NCBI GenBank assembly: GCA_013399895.1
Contig: VXBA01002855.1
Span: 1,205,979 to 1,269,978, forward strand
Length of the DNA: 64,000 nt
Reading direction: 5' to 3'
DNA from: Serilophus lunatus
Lineage: Eukaryota > Chordata > Aves > Passeriformes > Eurylaimidae
In this document: piece by piece, positions 24,603 through 36,665 of the stretch
Layout of the letters: each line of letters begins with the position of its first letter
How positions within the stretch are numbered: position 1 is the stretch's first letter
The notes under the pieces: generated by a model
Seen by the model: only the letters and a program-made list of their open reading frames with translations
What the model was told of the DNA's origin: nothing
Databases searched by the model: none
Made by a program: the position numbers and the translations under genes

Positions 24603-27600
24603 TGGAGAAAATGTTCTTGGTTGCCACTATCGTCGGGAACAGATTAGGGGAAATGAAACTGGTGTGACACTCAATTCCCTTTCTCACACATAAATTACCA
24701 TTTAATTTTTTAACATATTGAGAGCAAAACTCTTTTTTTTTTTTAATCCCCTGCAAAAGGAATAGTAGCTGTGAACTACTACTGTTCCTAGAGAAAAGAT
24801 GAGGACTCCTTTATAAATGCTCACTGATCTTATGGTTTGGAAAGGACTCTTATTTTTATATAAATGAATCTCTGGCATAAAGCACAGCCTTCAACTTAAT
24901 TCTACACTCAATCCATATTTTAGGTTGGATAATGGCATATACTGTAGAATGCAAAAATTAAGACTTCTTATGAAAGCTAAGAGTTATCTAATTATCCTTA
25001 ACCTTCCCCTTATTTACTCACAGCAGGTAGGACAATAACATTATTTTGTTTTGTACATAGCAGTCTGCATAACTAAAATCTGTCTTGTCCCTGCCTCTGA
25101 ACAAACCTACCTGCTGTTCATGAAATAGTAAGCATCATTTCATATTGTCTTTAGCATCAGCTTTCCCATTGATGTGATTTTCTAGCTGTAAAATCTTTTC
25201 CCACTTTTAGCTTCCTGGCTTATTTTATGGTAGTCAGCCTACAGAATGTCTCAAACTGGATACATAAACTAGCCTGGAGAAGCATGTAGCAAATCATAAG
25301 AATGACAGAATTTGCCTGAGAAAATGTAGGATGTTTTAAAGAAGCCACACTTGGAAAATGCTGCTCATAAACTTTTAAGGCCAGTGAGTTCTAACACATA
25401 TTTTGTGACAGTAGCAGAGTTTTTGGCTTCTGCTATTATGAAGCAGCTGATTCAGGTTTGAAAATGTGGCCTTTTATTTGATGGAATTACTGTAATCCTT
25501 TGACATAAGGGAACAATTCTGCCAGTCTTGTGATTTTGACCTACTCTTAGGCAGACAGCTATCTGACTGAAAGTAGTGCTGATGTTAAAAATGTGGGTTT
25601 AGCAATTCTAGTAAATAAACATATTACCCAGTAAAATTTGGCTTTCTCACAGAAGATTCTGGCCATCTAATAAAGTTCCCAGGACCTGTCAAAGCACAGC
25701 ACCTTTGAAGATTTACCTGCGCTGGTTGAATGCAAGCACACTTAACCACAGCTCCAAACCTATTTCTGAGCTATCAAAAATTGAGATGAAAAAAAGTCAG
25801 CTAAAAAACTGTTTTCCTTTCCTGATTGCAGCCTCCAGCTGCCAATCAGATTCTCACATGGAGCCATACAGGAAGAGAGCCTTGCAGTACTGCCCGAATT
25901 TATTACTGATGTGGAAATCATCTCTGCATGTTTTTTTGATCAAGTTGCTGTTGAGGTATTTGACCAAGAGCCATCCTCCACAGAATCAGCTAAGAAATAT
26001 TTTCTGGCTTCCCAAAGGGTAATTAGTGTTGGGCTGAGACTGATACAGGCTAAAACACCCTCTTGGCTGCCTGACTGCAGAAGCTTCTGTTGTTCATTTG
26101 AACTCTGAAGACTGGCTGACTCCTCCAGTCTCAGGACTAGCAAGGGAAAACGGAAGGAACCAGCAGAACAAGATGTTTACATACTAGCAGAAGTTGCCTG
26201 GGGCAACAAAAGCCTTTCCGTTTACTCTTTTGGCTTCTGTAATTGGGAAATGCAGTCCCTTCAGCCATAGTAAAGCTGACCCCTCTCTCTGGTGCATGCT
26301 CTGGCCAGCCCGTGGAGGACCAACAAAAGCCTTTCTGTGCTCACGAATCTTCTTCATGCTACTCTTATGGAGCCAGTGCTGCTTCAAGCTACTTCTAAGA
26401 GGGAAAATATAGAGTGGAAAGTGCTGTCTGAAAGAACAAAATGGAAAGCAGCCAGATATTTGCAACATGATTTTTGCTGCTCTCATACAGTCTTCATTGT
26501 GATAGTTTAACAGTGAGTCTTTTGACTGAGAGAAAGTAGCATGAGCTTCAACATTTGTCATTTAAAATGCTCACCATGACAACTGAGTGTTGTATGACTG
26601 GAGCTAAGAGAAGAATTAGCAGCAAACAGCAGACATTTAGAAAATGAGTCGGTCCTTGTTGCTGGGTTTCTGAATGAACATTCACAACATCTATGGGGCC
26701 ATGGTGACCTGCTGAATATGCTGATGATCTGATCTGCTCCACATCAGATATGTGACCTACATAAACCTATCATATTTGCCAAAGCTTTATATCATTTGTT
26801 TTGATTTAGTCATGCACATCAGATAGAAAAAAAGTGGATGAAATTGCAAGGCAGAATAATGTCTTGGTCTCATAATATAACACACATGAGAATTTTTTTT
26901 CTTCTTCTCAGCCTGAGCTTAGGTATAAAATAATGTAACACTTGCAGACTTTTTTCCTGATTCATAGATTGCTAAAATGTCAGCATAGCTTAAACTGCCA
27001 CACTGGTGCTACAGATTCTTTTTATCCTAAATTTTGGACGTCCATCATGTCTGCTGGCCTTTGAAGACTCCATCAGCTGTAAATGACAGAGTTATAGGCT
27101 TATTTTGCTTTTTCTTGGATAATCTCAGCAGTAGTTTGAGAATATTGAGTGCACCTATTGTCTCTGTCACTTTGTTCTATCTCATATCTCAAAATTTAAA
27201 GCCACATACAACAGTAATTTATAGTATTTTACAAACATTCACTGTAAATAAACAGTAGCTGGGTTTTTTCCTTTATAACTGGAATTTAAGATGAATTACA
27301 AATGCTAACTCTTCTTTCTTTAAAAACAGTAAGAGAAAATCTCACTAACTTCTGGAGGAGTGGGACCAAGCTCTATGTAATAGAAAAAGACCTGGTTAAG
27401 TTCAGACTCGTTTGCCATGACCCTTGCATGTTGGTTATCAAGCTTCAGTTGATTGGTTTTACTCCATGATACCTTGGTTAACACAACCTACAAGCACGAG
27501 TACCATTCAGAGTCCCTTGAGACAGTGCACCAGTTTTCAGACTTTCTCAAAAAGAACAACCCCAATTTTAGAAAACTTCCTAAGGCTGTAGGAAGCAGAC

Positions 27601-29655
27601 TCTTCACAGTTGGCAAAATCTATAAAGCAACATTTTCTACATCCATCTACTTTTATTTTGTCTTCCCTCTCTCGCATTCCTTTCTGTTCACTCACACACG
27701 TGGAAATTGTCAAGGTCTGGGTCTGTGTATCTCATGCCAGAGCATGGCAAGGAGAAAACCTTTACAACAGTGGATGAAGAACCAGGGCAAAGAAGTGTCA
27801 GAGGCAAAGACATCGACAAATTGGAAAGGATGAAGATAGAGATCACTAGGCACTTTTGCCAGAAAGCTTTCAGACTGGGTCCAAGGGCAACTTGATCAAA
27901 GGACGTGGAGGATGGGAGAGGGAAGGTGTGATAGGGTGGAAGCAGTGAGCATCGTTTTTGGTGAGCTGAATGGTAGAGGGAGAAGAAGAGTTGGAGAGAA
28001 AGTGGAGAGGCAAGTAGGGTTAAGGACAGGGTTAATGGTTTTTAAGCATTACTAACAAAAGCTTAAGCACTGAACTATGACTTGTGTGCAAGGAGAGCTT
28101 ATCTAAACCACTCAATTAAGTAAAAATGGATTAAAGGTTTCAGGAACTGATTGTACAGATGGGAGAGATAGATAACAGGTCATTTGTGCAAAGAGGAAAC
28201 AAGAGAAAGCTCAAAATAGGCTTTTGTGAAACTATAGCATTTTTCTTACTGGTTTCCTGTCCTGATCTTGTGTGCAATGTATGGCCTTCTGTATTCAGCT
28301 GTTTAAAACAAAAAAAAAATTATAGTTTTTTCCAGCCAGACAACTAAATTTTTGATCAAGGAAGTCAAAATGCCCAGGATGTGTGTGTGCAAGGGGTAAG
28401 TGATGAGCAGTGATGATAGCTGTGTTTCTGATACCTTCTCCCAGTGGTACAGAGGGAAGACATGTATTTCTTACATTTAAATAAATTTGGTCAGTATTGT
28501 TGGTATGCAGCTGACAATGAACATTTGAAGATGCCTAAAACTGTTTTTTCTAAACTTTTATGAAGCAGAAAATGATGGGAATGAAGGCTGGCTAAGCTGT
28601 ATTCTGTTGAATTGGAGAAAGTCAGAGAGAAAAAGTGTTTAATGATTACTCGGCTTGGAAGACTTTTCTTCCAAGCTCCTTCTGGGTTCTGATGGTCTTC
28701 AGCTTCTGCTGGAGGTGGCAAAAGCAGAAAGCATTTCATGCTTTTTACAGATCTGAGGCCGAGCTGTGCCTGTCTGAGTTGGACTGCAGCACCCGTTGCA
28801 GGGGCAGGGCTCAGGGCTCTCCCGTTGGCAATGACTGGCAGAAGAGAGCACATGCCCTCACATGGAGCACTGGATGCTTCTGGAAATATCTGGCAAAACA
28901 TCTTGTGAAGTGTTGAGTGCCTGTGTTACTTCCATTGTGCAGATTCCTAGTTGAGCAAGAAAGCGATTTGTTTTGAGACAGAGTACATAGCATTCGGTTA
29001 TATTACTACAGTATGTTTTTTAATCTGTTACATCTTCAGGCAGTGAGAATGTTCTTTAATTACAGTGGGAGTCTGCATCATCAGTCACCATGCACCAGTA
29101 GGGAGTGACTGAGACAATGATCTGCCCCTGAAAGCCCAGAGGGAAGTTGAACCATTTCAGCAGCAAGCAGCAGTGTGCCAGGACTGACTCCTCAAGGCAG
29201 CTGGCTCCAATGCCTCCCTCTCAAGAAATTGCATTTTTTCTGTTACATTTCTGTGCACTGGGTTATGACTAGGGTGTGATTTCTATGTGGGATTTTATCT
29301 CATATATGTGTCTGTACATGCAAGAGATGCTCCATGTTCATTGATTTTCAAAATACAGTACACTGGACATGATACAACACCTTAATCCCATTAGTTTCAT
29401 TCCTTGTATTTGAGAACAGTACGTAGCTCATATATATGTATATATACATCACAGTGGACTACATAACCTAATTATGAGTTTGTATGTTTTACAAATTCAG
29501 TACAGAAATACTGGTTTATTCTGGCCCCATGGTTTTAAGGAGTGAAGAGGAACCTTGTTCCTGAAATCAATCTAACTGAATCGAAGGCTACAATCTCACA
29601 GTTAATGTTAAAACACTGTTATAAACTGTAAAATGGATTTACTGAGTTTTGATTT

Positions 29656-29960
29656 CATAAAACCATATAGTCATGTAGGTTGCAAGAAACCTTGGGAAAG
29701 CTCATAGTTCACCCTGATGCATAAAGCAGAACCAGTGCCGAATTTAACCAGGTTGTTCAAGGCTTTGTCAAGTTCAGTACTGAAATCCTCCTTGGAGAGA
29801 GATGTTACCTTTTCACTGGGAAACTACTCCAGTGCTTAAATGCATTCACTGAAATAATTTCTTCATTATATCCAGTCAGAATGTACTTTTCCAATTCATG
29901 ACCACATATCTCCATCTTCTGGGTAACTTTTCTTGATACAGACAGGTTTCTGTTAGATGC
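29656..29960 (-). mobile_element. CR1 LINE fragment, inverted and diverged
   Basis: On the + strand this reads like the reverse complement of a CR1 3' portion. A 'catatagtcatgtaggttgcaagaaacc' block is followed by 'accaggttgttcaaggctttgtcaag', 'ctccagtgcttaaatgcattcactg' and 'aataatttcttcattatatccagtcagaatgtac'. These parallel the usual antisense CR1 order. Divergence is high, so the ends are approximate and the element may extend to about 30010. Confidence 0.7.
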
Positions 29961-30189
29961 CCCAAAGTTACCCCTAATGTAATACAGCTATTTGTTCTTC
30001 TGTATCAGTATGGGGCATCCCTACTCCTGAAGGAGGGCGTCCTGGAAGACCTACCAGATCTTTTAGGTTCTGTCACCTTCATAACCATCTTCTGCTGCAT
30101 CCAACTCAGCCACAGTCCTGTAGTGGATGCTGGTTATAATGACCTTACTTTTAGTTTGGTTTTTTTTGCTCATCTTTCTTCATTTGTTT

Positions 30190-30213
30190 GGGGTTTGGGG
30201 GGGGGGGGGNGGG
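30190..30213 (+). repeat. Poly-G run with one ambiguous base (N at 30210)
   Basis: A G-run of more than ten bases carries the only N in the window and is preceded by GGGG-TTT. The N marks uncertain sequencing of the homopolymer. The tract could form a G-quadruplex on the + strand. Its true length is unknown. Confidence 0.9.
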
Positions 30214-33200
30214 TTTTTAATTCAGGAGTTCTTTTCAGCTGGGAAAAAAAACTCTGAGGAAGATGTATCAGAGAAGTCAAAATATATTTGATTGGTAAAT
30301 GAAAAACAAAATGTACCATTAAAAAGAAGTCTTTTTTCCCGTTTATTTTTGTGAACATATGATGTTTCTTTTGATATTCTCATTTTTTCTGAGGGAACCA
30401 GAACATTTAATATTGGCATAAAATAGACATTTTTATTTGGCTGTTATCCTCTTTGGCCAGGTTTGTTGCATGATAATTTCAAAGTGATTCAAGTTCTGAA
30501 AATCAGCCTGTTTTGTCTGTGGCTCAGATTTGCCTTTCACTGCTTTCTGAAAATCTGGAAATGTCTTCTTGATAGAGAGAGGATCAGCTCCAAATCATAA
30601 AACTAAATACCCTTCAAACTTCAGGGAATTCAAGCTGCCAACCAGACTTCAATCCTGAGTTTAGTAAATGTCAACACTCTTGCTTGGGCAGTGAAGCGGG
30701 GTGAAGGAAGAAGTGCTAAATAGGATGGGGAGCTGCCTTAATTACTTGAATATTTTTAATTTTTTTTCCCAGAAGATATTACTTCAGGAACACTTGGTTA
30801 TTTCATATCTTGTGACACTGCTTAGCCTTCTAATCTGGTGCTTTGGTCAGATGGAGAGAAGCAAAAAGACAGCTGTTAATGAAACAGCATGGATGTTATT
30901 ATGTGACTACAAAAATGCCAGGAAGTTGTCCCATTTGCACTCAGAATTTATAAGTATTTAGGAATATAGAAAAACGATTCAAGGCAGTAACTTCATCTAA
31001 AAAGAATCACTTCTGACCACCCTTGGTAGCCACTCCAGGCTACTGCAGTGTTATGTGGCTAGATATGCTTTTAATCCAAGAGTATGATTGCCATAATTTA
31101 ACTATGTGTTTTTATTTCCCCAGGTAATTTTTTGCACTGTCAAAGCCTGATGCTTTGTGCATGAGATGTATCTTTTCAGGACAGCCACTGGCATTTTCTG
31201 TCACATTCATATGTTACTGTCAGGAATTTCATTACCTGTATGTCTACTCACACTAACTTATTTCATTGTGTAGGTGAGCATCTTATTTTATCATGCTACA
31301 CTTAGAGTCAGTTCATTCTGACAACCTGATGCTGTCAGAACATCTTGAGGCTTATAAATGAGGACATAGAGTCTTGTGCACTTATTGGTCAGAGCAGGAA
31401 ACCCTGTGAGTCTCTACTTCCAAGTGACACTGCGGCATCAAAGTGACACTGGCAGAGCTGAAGGCAGAATGCACAGTGGAGGTTATAAAAAATCATGAAA
31501 TAAGATCGATAGCTACTTGCTAGGTGAAAGTCAACGGGCAAAGTGCATTGATGTAATTTCTCTCCATTTACCAAAATTTTCATATTTAATATTGTTATTA
31601 AACCACATAACCAAAAGTCTTCACTCCTACAAATAATAAGCCATCATACTAACTGTATAAAATATGCCTTCTTTCCTGTCCATAACTTTCCCTTTCTCAT
31701 CTTTGAAAAACTCCCTAAAAAATTATACGCTCTGGGTCCGAGCAATTCCTGTCTGGATTACTGAAGAGTAGCTGTCAGATGCTGTGAATTGTGCAAGAAA
31801 TGGCTCTGTAAGTGCAGAGGAAACAGAGGGAGACAAATTTGCCTTACAAACACAATATAATTTGGAAACAAATGACCATTAACCTATAATTAGGTGAAAT
31901 CATATTTAAAGTGTTTGTCTTACTAAAGGGTGTTGCTAAAGGGGTAGTGCTAAGAGCTTAATGGTAGCTGAGCACCTAAGTGTTTCTTCAGTATCACAGT
32001 GGCTTAATTGGAAATTGTTTGATTATTGTAGGGCACACTTGCAAGAACTGTGGCTTGGGAACATTAATGTATTTACTTGTTTTACATCTAAACAACAGTT
32101 TCCCAGGGAACCATGTACTGTCATTTGTGCGTAGAAAAAAGAGAGAGGAAGCCAGAGCCCTGCACAGAGTGGTGTGCTCCTGTTATAAGTGGAGCTGGCT
32201 GGTGTACAACTCAGTAAGACACCATTTTCAGTTATTTATAATTTTGATGAATTGGAGTAACTTATGTTGAAATTTTTTTTCGAGTGATGTATATGAAAAA
32301 AAAGTCTATCGCACATTTTGAAATCATGTGGACATAAACAGTGAAGTGTAGGAACCTCTAGATGAGTGACACTGGCACCACAGCTCTCGGACATGTACCA
32401 TCATCCATTCCTCTTACAATTAGAGGTAATCTGGATCTTGCCCTGTATCCCTTAGAGGTGCACCCCTTTCTGAAAATTGTGCCCCTAAAAGTGCTTGTAG
32501 AATGCACAGTGGGTTGTTTGATTGTCTAGCAGTGGTTATCTAAGGCAGCTGGGGTGTAATTTCTCCTCATCACAGAGAGGAAGTGATACAAAAGGGAAGA
32601 CTTTTTCTGACAATTAAAAATGGTGACTAGAACTATGAATGATCTTTAATGAAACCAAAAAGGTTTTTATGTTATGACAGTAATGACATCAGAAAATCTA
32701 ATTTGGGCTTATGTTCTATTGAAATCATGCATTTTTGACTAATAGTGATGTTCTTATTTTGTTTTTTAAAAACTAGGGGACCTGGAAGCTAATCTTGTGC
32801 ATCTGCTCTTTACATTTTTGTAAAATAACACCTCTTCATCTCTGGTCTCTCATCTCTGCTACCTTTTTTGCTTGATGTCATCTCCTTTTCCTGCTCAAAT
32901 TTTTAGATCACAAAAAGGCAGAGCTGAAAAGATGGGATTAGGCCCATCCATTGAGGCCTGACATCTTATACTCAACATAAGACATGGAAAATAACTTTGT
33001 AGTTTCATTAATTTTCATAGAGTCTACTGTGCTTCTTGGCTGAAACCAGTAAGAAGCAGGGACTTCATGACTTTCCTCAAACTTGAACTTCCATATATCC
33101 CATATCAGGTATTTACCCTGTTCTTCCAGCCCCACGTGGTGTTTGGAGATCCAAAGAACACATTATCCATGTAAGAAATGATCCAATTCTGTCATCACCC

Positions 33201-33682
33201 CAGCAGCAGCAGTCTTTTCCCTGTCAGGTCAATGCTGTCTTTGCATCAGGACAGCTCTGCAGGTGGTGGGTAGGCTGTAGGGACACACGCTTAAGAACAC
33301 CCCTGGTGCACATGGAAAGCTGGGATCATGGGGCACTGGATCCATGGAAGCAACAACCTTTTGCAGATCAGTCCCAGAAAGAGGCTCCAGGTGAAATTCT
33401 GGTAGGATAATTCCCATGTATACAGCCTGAGCCTTGGAAAATGTCACCTGCTTGAGATGGGCAGCACTAATCTAATCAAGGATGACAAAGGAAAAAAGAG
33501 AAGCAAATACAGTTCTGAAACTATTTTCAAGGAAGAGAATATTTCCATAGTATTTGAACTAAGAAGTTTGTGAAAGGGGGAGTCACTGCTCACATTAAAC
33601 TGGCCATTATTTTGGTTTTCTGTTTGTTTCTTCCTTCACAAAAAAACCCAAAACAACAACCCCAACAAAAAAACCCCACCAC

Positions 33683-33736
33683 ACCAACCCTGATGCAAAC
33701 TAATACAACACCAACCCTGATGCAAACTAATACAAC
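33683..33736 (+). repeat. 27-bp tandem duplication next to the PPP1R1C terminal acceptor
   Basis: Two identical copies of a 27-bp unit beginning ACCAACCCTGATG lie head to tail. The second copy ends 25 bases before the AG of the PPP1R1C terminal exon. The preceding 40 bases are A/C-rich low-complexity sequence. The duplication is intronic and leaves the pyrimidine tract and AG intact. Confidence 0.95.
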
Positions 33737-33762
33737 TTTAACCATGCCTTTTATGTTTTCAG

Positions 33763-33851
33763 GGATCAAGCATCTGAAGAGTCAGAGTGATTCAGTGTTT
33801 CCAGAAGAAGAAGAAGGAGTTGGTGAAAGGGAAGAGGAGTGGGGCCATTAA
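33763..33851 (+). CDS. PPP1R1C: PPP1R1C terminal coding exon
   Basis: The acceptor TTATGTTTTCAG places AG at 33761-33762. The G left over from the previous exon joins GG to give Gly, and the frame then runs to TAA at 33849-33851. The exon begins IKHLKSQSDSVFPEEEE and ends GEREEEWGH before the stop. Human IPP5 as I recall it has VKHLKGQNESAFPEEEE and ends EREEQRDH, so both sequence and stop position agree. The acidic Glu-rich C-terminus is a family feature. With the two upstream exons the window encodes 62 C-terminal residues of a protein of roughly 110. The exon follows a 22.6 kb intron with a tandem duplication and A/C-rich tract just upstream, and is followed by a GC-rich start of the 3' UTR. 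Confidence 0.95.
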
Positions 33852-33854
33852 CCA

Positions 33855-34013
33855 GCGAGGAGCTGTGGAGCCCCGTCACGGAGTGACTGAAGTGCGGGGC
33901 CAGCCCCTTCCCCGCCGCTCGGGTCCCCGCACCGCCCTCCCGCTGTGCCGGCGGCGCCGGGGCTCCCTGGGGAGCGCCCTCGGCTGGGTTGTACGGACAC
34001 CTGCGCTCGCCTC
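33855..34013. promoter_or_regulatory. CpG-rich patch at the start of the PPP1R1C 3' UTR
   Basis: By hand count 52 of 60 bases are G or C at 33901-33960, with about ten CpGs, in a region otherwise about 40% GC. It begins immediately after the stop codon and ends before the AT-rich remainder of the 3' UTR. It may act as a structured 3' UTR element or as a small CpG island and promoter for an antisense or downstream transcript. No coding role is supported on either strand. Confidence 0.4.
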
Positions 34014-34173
34014 CTGTGACCCCCATACCCAAAGATAAAACAGTTATTTTAAAGTCATTTATCTTTCATTTTCTATGACTTAAAAATGTAATTTGCAAAT
34101 GTGTTGGCTACCTGACATTAGTGCTGACAGAGCTTAACCACTGCGTGTGAGCTGTACTCTAAGGCTTGTTGTA

Positions 34174-34179
34174 AATAAA
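34174..34179 (+). terminator. PPP1R1C: Polyadenylation signal AATAAA, PPP1R1C proximal
   Basis: This canonical hexamer lies 323 nt after the PPP1R1C stop codon, on the sense strand. A second copy follows 24 nt later. Confidence 0.6.
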
Positions 34180-34197
34180 CTGATTTAAAAGGTACAA

Positions 34198-34203
34198 AAT
34201 AAA
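34198..34203 (+). terminator. PPP1R1C: Polyadenylation signal AATAAA, PPP1R1C distal
   Basis: This second canonical hexamer is followed about 35 nt later by a GT-rich stretch (GGGTTTGTCTAG) that could be the downstream element. Together the pair is a plausible end of the transcript. Confidence 0.6.
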
Positions 34204-36539
34204 TACGTCAATTTAGACAAGATTTGCTATTGTACAGAGGGTTTGTCTAGCATATAGAGAAATGTTCATATAAAATTATCATATCAGTAAAGGGCAGTTT
34301 TTAACCAGTGTTGGTTGAGTGATGTAGATAGAAATAAGGTAACATAGTAAGCAGAGGTGATTCTTCATACAGAGAAGGATGCAAAGACACTCTTCTCTGT
34401 GTTCCCTGGATATGTGAGGCTTAAAGTACTTGTCTTGTTTTAAATCTGAGGCTGCCTAATCATAGCAGCCAAAACGATTCCTCTTTATGTGAGATCATTG
34501 TTATCCGGAGGCATTAGAAAAAGTTTCAGTTTGGGAGTCAGAGGTAACACAGGCAAACGTGAGACTGGTGAGCACCAGCTGAGCCATGGAAAATGCCAAT
34601 ATATCCACCTTTTTTGGTTGAAGCCTGGCATGGTTCGTATCAACCTTATCATTCATCAGACCATGAAAACCTTATGGCATAAAATGAAATAAGGTGGAGA
34701 AGGGAACCCTGTTTCTTCAAAATCACACTTAACAGATTATTTCAACTTTTTATCAATGGCAAATTTTTAAATGAATTTGCTGTCATCTTTTATTAACTAT
34801 TTGCATTTGATACAAAGTTTACATTCAGTTTAATTTTCCCCTGCTTTCACTTTCTTTTAAAGGGCTGAGCAAACAAAAATGAAAAAAAAAAAGAGATTAA
34901 TTATATGAGAATACAGAGCCTTTTGTTTATGCCTTGAATGGCGATTTCACTCTCAGTCCAAGGTCTTCCATGAAGACCTGCTGAGAACAGGATCTGTCAA
35001 CAAATGTTTCTTTATGTTTGAGAGCCATCTTTCCCCCTCCATCTGTATCTCTGTATCTGTTCTCTTTGGTTCCATTTTCTGTAGAAACACTGCAAATATG
35101 ACTCCAGCTCAGCAAGGGTATGCAGGAAGGACTAAAAGAAAGACTCTCCAGTTATAAGAATCAGCTATGGGACTTACAGGACTGAGAGCTTTTTATGTCA
35201 CAAACAGAAAAAAGATGTAAATAACACTTCAGAAACACTTTGAATGGCCCCAAGTTGGGCAGCAGAAAGAGCTGGGCTCCATATCCAGCTTTGCCATGGC
35301 TTTGCTTTTGCACAGCACGAGGCTCTTTACACAATTGCTTGTTGCCACAGTACTCCAAAGTTGTAAATTAGTCATCAGTGTTTAGCCTCACACCATCTTT
35401 CTGTGTTACTAGCTAATAAAGCACTTTGGCTATTAATGGCTTTTTGCTGGTCATTAGTATCCACAGGTTTCAGATGAGAACTGACTTGGACTTGTGGGCA
35501 AATGAAAACCTGTACATGGTCTGTAACAGTTGATACCAAGAAAAGGTATTGAGCACTTTGGAATCTCAACATTTCAAATGCAACACGCAAAACATCTGAT
35601 AAGAGCTTAGAGAATTCATCACTGAACACCCTGTTTCAGGATGACTGTTAGACCTGAGTATGATTGTACTTCATAAATAATAGGGAAAAAAAACCCACTC
35701 AGATTTAGTTTGAACTGGATCTGAATGTTTGCAGGATTGTACCTGCTACAGTTGTGTTTTCCAGCTGTGATCTGGATGAAGTATCACGGTCTGATAAGAT
35801 CATCAGACAGCCACACCAATATTTAGATGCATCTCTAAATCCAAATCTTATCATCTCCCTCCTTCTAAACACTCCAACTTAAAAGGCCACTTGTTTCTCT
35901 CTTTATTCACCCAAGTTTATGAAAGAAGCATGTCTGAGTATAGGAACACGATCCTTTCTGGCAAAGAGATAGGGCTTGTAGAGATTTTACTATGGATTCA
36001 CCTTGCCATCATTTTCTGGTGGGACTTCATCTGAAGAATAAAGTCAAGATGATGGGGTTTTTTACACATTAGGCATTTTTAGCTTGAAACAAATTCTGTT
36101 TGTCTAATCTTCCACACGTGAGACCCACAGCAAGTGAAGCTACAAGGAAAGAAATCAGTAAAATAACAGAGCCCAGAAAAAAGGTGTTTGTCATGAAGCA
36201 GAGCTTTGTGAAATACAGTAGTTGATAGAATTTTGCTTTCGCTAATGATTAGAATTCATATTAAAGTGTTTTAAATATATTAGCAGTAAGATTTTATTTC
36301 AAAGAAAAGTAGTTCCCGGAAAAGTTAAGAGGAGCTGGTATTTCTTCACAGCTGAACAGATGGGTGGTAACTCTCCTTATCAGGGCGTTGGGAGCAGCAG
36401 GGGCTCCGGGCCTCTTTTGTCCTCGATGTGTATTCTCCTCTCTCTTTCAGATGCATGCTTGCTGTAAAACCCAGATACCTACCTAATCTCGAGAATTCTC
36501 GGCCTCAGAAAGAGGCACCCCTTATGAACATTTTGTTAT

Positions 36540-36665
36540 AAAAACCAACCAGTTTTGGAGATTCTTTGCGCCTCTGACTTGGAAACGTACCGAGTCAAGC
36601 GCCCAGCGCTGTTTGCCTTTGTTTTATAATAAATTGCTTTTGAAAATTAAAATAATCGTGGGCCC
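36540..36665. promoter_or_regulatory. Candidate conserved non-coding element
   Basis: This is a CpG-retaining block (ACGTACCGAGTC, AGCGCCCAGCGC) fused to an AT-rich stretch with forkhead/SOX-like TTTGCCTTTGTT, TTTTATAATAAATTG and AAAATTAAAATAATCG motifs. Retained CpGs and dense factor motifs inside neutral-looking DNA suggest constraint. This is motif-based inference only. Confidence 0.3.

Larger units (their letters stand above)
11193..33762 (+). other. PPP1R1C: PPP1R1C last intron (22.6 kb)
   Basis: This intron is bounded by a GTACTG donor and a TTATGTTTTCAG acceptor ending at 33762. I see no further exon with family similarity. It contains the (ATCC)n microsatellite, a CpG-rich patch near 18.6 kb, a possible LTR relic near 20.9 kb, a CR1 3' end near 21.4 kb, a (CAAA)n tract near 24.6 kb, an inverted CR1 relic near 29.8 kb, a poly-G run with one N near 30.2 kb and a 27-bp tandem duplication just before the acceptor. 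These are listed separately. The rest looks like ordinary AT-rich intronic sequence. Confidence 0.85.
33852..34215 (+). other. PPP1R1C: PPP1R1C 3' untranslated region (predicted)
   Basis: This is the sequence from the stop codon to just past the second AATAAA. The first 160 bases are extremely GC-rich and the rest is AT-rich. The 3' end is inferred from poly-A signals only; a longer 3' UTR is possible. Confidence 0.55.

Noticed and set aside
27453..27833. 126-codon frame in the last PPP1R1C intron
   Set aside because: It has no similarity to any family I recognise, and no splice sites place it in PPP1R1C.
33766..34032. 88-codon minus-strand frame over the PPP1R1C terminal exon and GC patch
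   Set aside because: It is open because of high GC content and few stops. It has no family resemblance and is antisense to a supported exon.
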